A DNA stretch of 19,614 bases from Actinomycetes bacterium (GTDB lineage: Bacteria; Actinomycetota; Thermoleophilia; Solirubrobacterales; 70-9): the NCBI GenBank assembly GCA_023434465.1, contig JAEYSQ010000174.1, positions 1 through 19,614 on the forward strand. The letters run 5' to 3'. The position numbers and the translations under genes are program-made. Below are positions 6,287 through 12,243 of the stretch, in pieces. Positions within the stretch are counted from its first letter, which is position 1. Each line of letters opens with the position of its first letter. A model generated the notes under the pieces. That model was not told where the DNA came from. It searched no databases and was given only the letters and a program-made list of their open reading frames with translations.

Positions 6287-7276
6287 ATGGGAATTCTCGA
6301 CGAAGCCATCCGGGAACACCTCGAGCTGAAGCGTCAGCACGGGGCCGAAGAAACCGAACTAAAGGGACTCGAAGACGAAGCCTTCGGGCAGGCGGAGCGA
6401 CCCGACGCCAAAAGTCCGTCCGAGTCGGCCGAAGCGGAGACCCAGATCATCAGTCCGGGTTCGAGCGTCACCTCCCCGGCCGGGGAGGGCGACCAGCTCG
6501 ACAAGGTTTTCGAAGCGACCCGGCAACGGGAAGCCGAGGCCGCGGCCAAGGCCGCGCAGGACACCGAAGCCCCCGCAGCGGACGAACCTCGACCGGCGGC
6601 AGAAACTCCTTCTGACCCCGAGGCGACCTTTGCCGAACATCCGATCCCGGACCCTCCGGCCCCGACCGCAGCCGAGTCCGAGGCCAGGTCAGACGAGGAG
6701 ACCACGGTCGAATCACCGGAGGCGAAACCCTCAGAGGCTGAAGCGGCGGCTGAATCCCAGCCACCAGAAGCAGCCGCCCTCTCCGGGGAAGGCGACGCCG
6801 GCGACATGCTCGAGGCCGAGCGGCACCACCTGGCCAGCCACCCGACCGAGCATTACGACGTCGACGCGGCGATCGCCGAAGAGGACGAAATCGACGTGCT
6901 CAGCGAAAGCTCACTCTCCGACGAACTCGACCGTGCGCTCGAAAGCGGAGAGCCCCCGGCGGCGGGTGGCGAGACAGTCGAGTACGACGTGAGTTCCGAA
7001 CCGGACTCCGGCGAACTCGCGGCAGAAGTTGAACCTGCCGAGGATGAAACCGAGGAAGATTCGGCCGAACTGCTCTACCAGGACGGTGCGACCGAGGATC
7101 AGCCGGTAGAAACGTCCGAACCGGAAACCGGGGAAGAGGAAAGCGGAGATTCGGGCGAGTTCTTCGACCAGGACGATGTGCTTGAAGCGACCCCCGAGTT
7201 TCTTGAGGAGACACCGGAGCACGACCGGCTCTGGTTCGAACAAAAGGAACCGAAGGACTTCGACTTCGGGGACTGA
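6287..7276 (+). CDS. Acidic, largely disordered protein with conserved-looking ends (function unknown)
   Basis: A 329-residue protein very rich in Glu, Ala, Asp, Ser and Pro. Residues 1-35 look like an amphipathic helical module (MGILDEAIREHLELKRQHGA, then a Glu-rich segment to DEAFG). The middle 260 or so residues are low-complexity acidic linker with repeated PxE/AE/SE runs. The last 25 residues return to an ordered, aromatic motif (ETPEHDRLWFEQKEPKDFDFGD). I recall similar short N- and C-terminal modules in Thermoleophilia hypothetical proteins, but no function is known to me. There is no signal peptide or membrane helix, so it is probably cytosolic. The ATG at 6287 is preferred because the MGILDEAI module begins there; an in-frame TTG at 6257 is the alternative. 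The sulfotransferase start follows 50 bases later. Confidence 0.8.
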   Translation: MGILDEAIREHLELKRQHGAEETELKGLEDEAFGQAERPDAKSPSESAEAETQIISPGSSVTSPAGEGDQLDKVFEATRQREAEAAAKAAQDTEAPAADEPRPAAETPSDPEATFAEHPIPDPPAPTAAESEARSDEETTVESPEAKPSEAEAAAESQPPEAAALSGEGDAGDMLEAERHHLASHPTEHYDVDAAIAEEDEIDVLSESSLSDELDRALESGEPPAAGGETVEYDVSSEPDSGELAAEVEPAEDETEEDSAELLYQDGATEDQPVETSEPETGEEESGDSGEFFDQDDVLEATPEFLEETPEHDRLWFEQKEPKDFDFGD

Positions 7277-7326
7277 GCCTGACCCGGACGGGTTTGGCTC
7301 GACGCATTCGGGGCACCAAGGTCCTG

Positions 7327-8250
7327 ATGTCGACCGTCGAGCAAAGTGCCTCGAAGGAGTCCCTGACCTGGATATTCGGCTCCTCACGGAGCGGTAGCAC
7401 CTGGTTGTCCCGGATGCTGGCCGAGCTACACGGGGTCGCGGTAATCGACGACCCCCACATCGGCCATCACCTCGGTGTGTGGAGACCGATTCCCCTGGCC
7501 TGGGCGACAGCTTCCGAGCCTCCAGCTCTCCGAACCCTCGACGAGATCAAGGCCCCGCACGACAGTTACTTCTTCTCGGAGCGCTACCGGAGCACCTGGG
7601 AACCCGGGCTTCGAAAGCTGATTCTCGACCGGTTCCGGGCCGAAGCCGCCGAACGAACCGATTGTGATCAAGATCGGCACATCGTGGTCAAGGAACCCGG
7701 ATCGCAGGCGGCGAGCATGCTCCTCGAGATTTTTCCGTCCTCGAATCTGATCTTTCTGATCCGGGACGGCCGTGACGTGATCGACTCATGGCTCGACGCC
7801 TACAGCGAGGGCTCCTGGGCGATCGAAGAGGGTGCCTATCCGGTTTCCGAAGAAGGACGGCTGCCCCTGATCGAATGGTTGGCGACGGTCTGGGTCACGC
7901 GCATGGAAGTGGTCGGGGAATGCTTCGACCGGATGGGCAAGGACCAGCGGGTGATGATCCGCTACGAGCAGATGCGGGAAGACCCCCGCGCTTCTCTGAG
8001 GGCAATTTGCGAACTGGCCTCGATCGCGGCCGACGAGACGGAACTTTCCAGGTCTATCGATCGCCATTGCTTCGAGAAGACCGGGAAAGACCGGCGCGGC
8101 AAAGGAAAAGCAATTCGCAGCGCCACGCCCGGCGCCTGGCGGGATGGACTGAGCGAAGACGAGCAGGAGGCGGCCATGCGAATCATGGGCCCGACCTTGA
8201 CCGAACTGGGTTACGAGACGAAAGCAGTCCGCGAACCGCTCAGAGCTTGA
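7327..8250 (+). CDS. PAPS-type sulfotransferase family protein
   Basis: A 307-residue protein of the sulfotransferase P-loop fold. The 5'-phosphosulfate-binding loop is GSSRSGSTWLS (18-28), a variant of the PKSGTTWL consensus with Arg instead of Lys. The 3'-phosphate-binding region is FLIRDGRDVIDSW (143-155). The C-terminal loop GKAIRSATPGAWRDGLS (260-276) corresponds to the RKGxxGxW region. These support transfer of sulfate from PAPS to a hydroxyl or amine of an unknown acceptor; bacterial members often modify glycolipids or other envelope molecules. ATG at 7327 is chosen because AAGGT lies just upstream; an in-frame TTG at 7294 would add 11 residues. No sulfate-activation genes are nearby, so PAPS must come from elsewhere. 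Whether it is active with the Arg-for-Lys change is unproven. Confidence 0.85.
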   Translation: MSTVEQSASKESLTWIFGSSRSGSTWLSRMLAELHGVAVIDDPHIGHHLGVWRPIPLAWATASEPPALRTLDEIKAPHDSYFFSERYRSTWEPGLRKLILDRFRAEAAERTDCDQDRHIVVKEPGSQAASMLLEIFPSSNLIFLIRDGRDVIDSWLDAYSEGSWAIEEGAYPVSEEGRLPLIEWLATVWVTRMEVVGECFDRMGKDQRVMIRYEQMREDPRASLRAICELASIAADETELSRSIDRHCFEKTGKDRRGKGKAIRSATPGAWRDGLSEDEQEAAMRIMGPTLTELGYETKAVREPLRA

Positions 8251-8288
8251 ACGGCACCGGCCAGCGTTCCGGTCGGACGATCAACCCA

Positions 8289-8294
8289 TACAAT
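8289..8294 (+). promoter_or_regulatory. Candidate -10 box TACAAT for tRNA-Ala(TGC)
   Basis: TACAAT sits 13 bases before the mature tRNA start and fits a -10 element with a transcript start near 8301. The matching -35 is weak (TTCCGG at 8267-8272, 16-base spacer). Confidence 0.4.
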
Positions 8295-8306
8295 CACCGT
8301 CCCCTC

Positions 8307-8379
8307 GGGGCCATAGCTCAGTTGGCAGAGCGCCTGCTTTGCAAGCAGGAGGTCGTCGGTTCGATCCCGACTGGCTCCA
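8307..8379 (+). tRNA. tRNA-Ala (anticodon TGC)
   Basis: The 73-base cloverleaf is canonical. The acceptor is GGGGCCA/TGGCTCC with the G3:U70 alanine pair and A73. The D arm is GCTC/GAGC, the anticodon stem CCTGC/GCAGG with loop TTTGCAA (anticodon TGC), and the T stem GTCGG/CCGAC with the normal TTCGATC loop. CCA is not encoded. Its 3' end touches the stop codon of the convergent channel gene, leaving no intergenic space. Confidence 0.97.
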
Positions 8380-10248
8380 TCAGTCCTCCGACGAGGTGCG
8401 GTGGAAGGCGAGGATGTGGTCGCCTGAGTGCAGGTGCGTTTCGCTTTCCTCGAGGAGGATTGCGAGCGGGACTGCGCCGCTCTTCGCGAATGCTTCGCGA
8501 AGCTGGGACAACGCCAGCGGTTCGTTGCCGACATAGGTGAGGCTCTCGAGGATCACATTCGGGTTGTTCACCATGCCTTCCCGAGCGACCAGGATGGCGG
8601 GGTCGCCGAGCGACAGCGCGACCGACTCGGCCACGATCCCGCCGGTCGCGACCACGGTCAGTCCCTCCGCAACCCGCTCGTTCCGGTTCGACTGGTCATC
8701 GTGGGCCTGTTCAACCAGGATCGGCACCTCCGAAACCTGCCGGGCAAGCATTCCCCGCACGATCGCAGCCGATTCGCTGTCCTCGGCGGAGACCCAGATG
8801 ATCTGCGGATCGACGGCATCGATCGCATGAGCGATGTCAGAGGGGTCTGAGGGCTCACCCTCGATCAGGTTGACCACTCGCTCACCGGACTTGCCGACGT
8901 CCGGAGGTTCCAGGTCCAGCAGGTGGAGGACGCCCGACTCGGCGCCCATCGATGCGAGCTCGCTGGCGAGCGCGCTCGAGGCGTCGCTCCACCCGATCAC
9001 CAGCACCGGACCGGGCCGGGCAGGAACGACCTTGACTGCGTCGGGGAGCGGATCAGTCGGTCCGGACTTTTCCGGGACTTCGGTGGGGACCACGATCAGG
9101 CGGTCCCCGGGCTCGAGCATGCGATCGGGGCCGGGGAGGTAGGTGGCCTGGGCTTCCGGTCCCGAGCCGGTGACGATCCCCAGCAGGTTGAACTGGACGA
9201 GTCCGGCACGGGCCTCGCCGTAGCTCCGCTTCGCCCAGCCGTCTACCGGCAGCAGTTCCGGCGCGAAGGTGCCATCCCAGTCGTCGAACAAGAACTCTGC
9301 GAATACCGAGTTCATGACCGCGACCGCGAGAATCGCGCCGATGTTCCGATCGTTGACCAGGGCGTCGAAGTTCCCGGGAAACCGGCTTCGCGTCCCTTCC
9401 CGCCCGTCCATCCAGAACGCCTGGACGTTACGTCCCCGGCGAAACTCGACCGCAACCGTGGGCTTTGCCCCGCTCTGCTCGAGATGGCTGCGCAAGAGGC
9501 TGGCCCGATCGGTCACCTCAAGGTCAGCCGAGTCCGGGTCACCCACGGGAGAAAGGAGCACGATGCTCTTGGCCTGAGTAGCGCAGACCCTGCCGTAACC
9601 GTCCTCCGCCGGTTCGGCCACCACGACTGTGGTCCTCGCCGGGTAGTCGGCCAGGTAGCCGCGCGTCTCGTCACGCCGGTCTGCCTCGTCCAGAGTGAGC
9701 ATCACCACGATCTCCGGTGGCTCATCCCTGGCGGCGGAACGCAGCCGCTTCTGAATCTCCCAGAGCGAGGAGTTGAAACCGACGACGAGGACGTGACCGG
9801 ACCGTCGCACCGCGGGATCCCCCTTTTCGAGGCGACGAAGGGCCCGGTCGACCACCTCGGTCAGGACCGTGAGCACGATTCCCGCGAAGAAGATCATTCC
9901 CGCGATTACCTGCAGCAGTCCGATCGACCGTTTCGCGGGGGATTCGTCGTCGCCGATCGAACCGGGGTCGACCAGGTGCGCGATCGAGCTCCACAGAGCC
10001 TCGCCGTAGGAAGGGAAGGCGCCAAGGACGAAATGACCGACGGCCGATGTGATCAGTCCGATCATCGCGACACCGGTCAGGAGCAGCACCAGCCGGCCGG
10101 GCCAGGTGCGGGTCAGGACCTCCCACCAGTGCCCAACCCGGCCGGGCGCGTCGTCGGCCCGGCCAACTGGTTCGTGTTTCGTTCCCGATTTCGTGGCCAG
10201 AATGAGGCAATTCTGACGCAAGCGCCGGGGTACGTTCTGCCCGCACAT
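8380..10248 (-). CDS. CASTOR/POLLUX-related putative ion channel
   Basis: A 622-residue membrane protein from the chosen start. It has TM1 at about 52-75, a pore loop about 84-97 (ALWSSIAHLVDPGSIG; the VDPG filter motif is typical of bacterial CASTOR/POLLUX relatives) and TM2 about 107-131. Two RCK-like Rossmann regulatory domains follow: the first opens with HVLVVGFNSSLWEI (152-165), the second with PVLVIGWSDASSALASEL (414-431). Plant relatives are cation channels needed for nuclear calcium signals; bacterial ones are mostly uncharacterised, but RCK domains usually bind ions or nucleotides that gate the pore. The frame stays open to an ATG at 10311 whose bases overlap the divergent start at 10310; ATG at 10248 is preferred because it leaves room for both promoters, but the true start is uncertain. 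The stop abuts tRNA-Ala(TGC). Confidence 0.85.
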   Translation of the reverse strand: MCGQNVPRRLRQNCLILATKSGTKHEPVGRADDAPGRVGHWWEVLTRTWPGRLVLLLTGVAMIGLITSAVGHFVLGAFPSYGEALWSSIAHLVDPGSIGDDESPAKRSIGLLQVIAGMIFFAGIVLTVLTEVVDRALRRLEKGDPAVRRSGHVLVVGFNSSLWEIQKRLRSAARDEPPEIVVMLTLDEADRRDETRGYLADYPARTTVVVAEPAEDGYGRVCATQAKSIVLLSPVGDPDSADLEVTDRASLLRSHLEQSGAKPTVAVEFRRGRNVQAFWMDGREGTRSRFPGNFDALVNDRNIGAILAVAVMNSVFAEFLFDDWDGTFAPELLPVDGWAKRSYGEARAGLVQFNLLGIVTGSGPEAQATYLPGPDRMLEPGDRLIVVPTEVPEKSGPTDPLPDAVKVVPARPGPVLVIGWSDASSALASELASMGAESGVLHLLDLEPPDVGKSGERVVNLIEGEPSDPSDIAHAIDAVDPQIIWVSAEDSESAAIVRGMLARQVSEVPILVEQAHDDQSNRNERVAEGLTVVATGGIVAESVALSLGDPAILVAREGMVNNPNVILESLTYVGNEPLALSQLREAFAKSGAVPLAILLEESETHLHSGDHILAFHRTSSED

Positions 10249-10269
10249 CGGCGGAGCGATCCTCAGCCG

Positions 10270-10275
10270 TAGGAT
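10270..10275 (+). promoter_or_regulatory. Candidate -10 box TAGGAT before the hydrolase-fold gene
   Basis: TAGGAT matches TANNNT and would start transcription near 10282, giving a leader of about 28 bases that contains the AGGGGA ribosome-binding site at 10301-10306. No clear -35. Confidence 0.4.
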
Positions 10276-10309
10276 CCCCGTCCGAGTCAATTCGAAATGC
10301 AGGGGATCC

Positions 10310-11518
10310 ATGTTCGGAAAAAGGCAGCTTCAGACCGTTTTCACCATCGCACTCGGGGCTCTGGCAATGCTCCTGGTCACTTCGACCGCAAAAGCGAATG
10401 CCGGACCCTGCGATGGTCAGAGAATCGAAACCGTCGCTGGCTGCCAGACGCCAACCACGGTGAAGCGTCAGCTCGTGCGGATCGTGAAATCACGAAAACA
10501 AGAGACCAGGCTTCAGGCGGTGATCGCGAGGGTCGACATCGGGGGCAAGAACGTGTTGCGGCGCGCCTTCGGTCAGTCGCAGTCCGGGGTTCCGGCCACG
10601 CCGGCCATGAACTTCCGGGTCGGATCGATGACCATCCCGATGCTGACCACGGTCGTCTACCAGCTGCGCGAAGCAGGCAGGTTGAAACTGACCGACCCGA
10701 TCTCCCGGTGGCTACCCGGCCTGCCGAACGCGTCAAAGGTCACCGTGCGAAACCTGATGAACAACACCTCCGGATATTTCGACTGGATCCAGGGCAATGA
10801 CGCCTTCGTGGACAAGGTTTACGCCAATCCTTTCCGGATCTGGACCGAGAAGGAACTGCTTGACACCGCCCTCGGCCGCGGCACCGCCTGCGAACCCGGA
10901 ACCTGCTTCAGCTACGCCCACACCAACTTCCTGATCCTGGCCCGGATCGTGCGGAAGGTCCTGCCCGGCGGGACCCTGGTCTCGCAGCTCCGCAAGCGGG
11001 TCCTGCGCCCGCTCGGGCTCAGGGCCGCGTTCTCGCGACTGGCTCCGATTCCGGCACCGGCCCTGGGCGCCTACCTGAGCGACCGCGGATTCTTCGAACA
11101 GTCGACCGGTTGGTCGCCGTCCTGGGGTCTCGGCAACGGGATGCTGGCCACCACCTCGATCGACAACGTCGCGAAGATCGCAAGGGGCGTGCTGGCCCGG
11201 AAGCTGCTCACCCCCTGGGCGCGAAGGGACATGGTCAGACAGTACGCCCCCGGACTGGGACCGGTACCGGGCCAGTTCTACTTTGGGCAAGGCCTGATCT
11301 ACGCCGGCGGTTGGCTGAGGCAGAACCCCTTCTTCAACGGTTACATGGGGAACGTCGCCTGGTTCCCCGGCAAACGGATTGCCGTCTCGCTGGTCGGCAC
11401 CAGTGGCGCCCACACGACCGCGGCCGAAGGGGTCAACGTCACCGACCAGATTCTGGTCGATATCGCCGCCTACCTGACTCCTTCGAACTCTCCCGCCCCG
11501 CCTGCCCCGCCCGGTTGA
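10310..11518 (+). CDS. Secreted class C beta-lactamase/D,D-peptidase-fold protein with degenerate active site
   Basis: A 402-residue exported protein; residues 1-30 are a signal peptide ending near AKA. The fold is that of COG1680 serine hydrolases: NFRVGSMTIPMLTTVVYQL (101-119), LTDPISRWLPGLP (127-139), NLMNNTSGYFDW (148-159) and GYMGNVAWFPGKRIAVSLV (344-362). All three catalytic motifs deviate. SxxK is S106-M-T-I109, so the general-base lysine is isoleucine. YxN is Y202-A-H204. The HxG/KTG position reads F342-N-G344. It is therefore unlikely to hydrolyse beta-lactams or peptidoglycan by the usual route; a binding or sensing role, or altered chemistry, is inferred. The ATG at 10310 has AGGGGA upstream. 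A response regulator gene follows 53 bases later on the same strand. Confidence 0.85.
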   Translation: MFGKRQLQTVFTIALGALAMLLVTSTAKANAGPCDGQRIETVAGCQTPTTVKRQLVRIVKSRKQETRLQAVIARVDIGGKNVLRRAFGQSQSGVPATPAMNFRVGSMTIPMLTTVVYQLREAGRLKLTDPISRWLPGLPNASKVTVRNLMNNTSGYFDWIQGNDAFVDKVYANPFRIWTEKELLDTALGRGTACEPGTCFSYAHTNFLILARIVRKVLPGGTLVSQLRKRVLRPLGLRAAFSRLAPIPAPALGAYLSDRGFFEQSTGWSPSWGLGNGMLATTSIDNVAKIARGVLARKLLTPWARRDMVRQYAPGLGPVPGQFYFGQGLIYAGGWLRQNPFFNGYMGNVAWFPGKRIAVSLVGTSGAHTTAAEGVNVTDQILVDIAAYLTPSNSPAPPAPPG

Positions 11519-11559
11519 CTCCGAGCGTTATTTCCTTCTTCGGTGATCCGGCCGTCGAG

Positions 11560-11565
11560 TAGCAT
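11560..11565 (+). promoter_or_regulatory. Candidate -10 box TAGCAT, leaderless start of the response regulator
   Basis: TAGCAT lies exactly 12 bases before the ATG at 11572, so the expected first transcribed base is the A of the start codon. There is no Shine-Dalgarno, which agrees with a leaderless transcript. Confidence 0.4.
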
Positions 11566-11571
11566 CGGCCG

Positions 11572-12243
11572 ATGATCCGGGTCGTACTGGTCGATGACGA
11601 AGCGCTGATCAGGGGCGGACTGCGCATGATCCTCGAGGACGAGGAAGACGTCCGCGTGGTCGGTGAAGCCGGTGACGGAACCGAGGCGCTCGACCTGGCG
11701 GTAGAAAAGAACCCGGACGTGGTGGTCATGGATCTGCGAATGCCCGGCATGGACGGGATCGAGGCAACCCGGCTGATCGGCGAACGGGCACCCTCGGTGC
11801 GGGTGCTGGTGGTCACCACCTTCGACCTGGACGAGTATGTGCTGGCCGCGCTCAGGGCGGGGGCCGGAGGCTTCCTGCTCAAAGACAGTGCCCCCGAAAC
11901 CCTGGTTGGCGCGGTCCGGACCCTGGCCGCCGGCGATGCCCTGCTGGCGCCCTCGGTCACCCGCCGGCTGATCGAGCACTACATCGGGCAGAGCAGGACC
12001 GATCCGGATCTGAGCGCCGCGATCGGCGAGCTGACCGAACGGGAGCTCGACGTAATGCGCCTCGTTGCTCGCGGCATGACCAACGCGGAGATCGCCCGCG
12101 AGCTGATCCTCGGCGAAGGCACCGTCAAGACCCACGTCACCGCGGTCCTCTCAAAGCTCGGGCTGGGCAACCGGGCCCAGATTGTGGTCGCCGCCTACGA
12201 AGGCGGACTGGTGGTCGCCGGCGAAAGCGGCAGTTCGGCCTGA
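11572..12243 (+). CDS. NarL/FixJ-family two-component response regulator
   Basis: A 223-residue regulator. The receiver domain (1-120) has the acidic pocket D8-D9, phosphoacceptor D54 (VVMDLRMPGMDG), the conserved TT near 82-83 and K104 (FLLKDSAPE). The C-terminal LuxR-type helix-turn-helix (about 150-215) includes LTERELDVMRLVARGMTNAEIARELILGEGTVKTHV. Phosphorylation should promote dimerisation and binding to target promoters. Its cognate kinase is almost surely the convergent HisKA_3-type kinase next door; the two genes overlap tail to tail by 49 bases. The ATG at 11572 has no ribosome-binding site but a TAGCAT box sits 12 bases upstream, so the message may be leaderless. Targets are unknown. 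Confidence 0.95.
   Translation: MIRVVLVDDEALIRGGLRMILEDEEDVRVVGEAGDGTEALDLAVEKNPDVVVMDLRMPGMDGIEATRLIGERAPSVRVLVVTTFDLDEYVLAALRAGAGGFLLKDSAPETLVGAVRTLAAGDALLAPSVTRRLIEHYIGQSRTDPDLSAAIGELTERELDVMRLVARGMTNAEIARELILGEGTVKTHVTAVLSKLGLGNRAQIVVAAYEGGLVVAGESGSSA

Noticed and set aside
10198..10215. CAGAAT-6-ATTCTG inverted repeat near the channel gene start
   Set aside because: Arms of six bases inside the preferred coding region, no second copy seen, and no adjacent regulator to which it could be tied.
8923..10272. 449-codon open frame on the plus strand
   Set aside because: Antisense shadow of the channel gene in GC-rich DNA; composition rich in Arg/Gly/Asp/His with no domain, whereas the minus-strand frame has membrane helices and RCK motifs.
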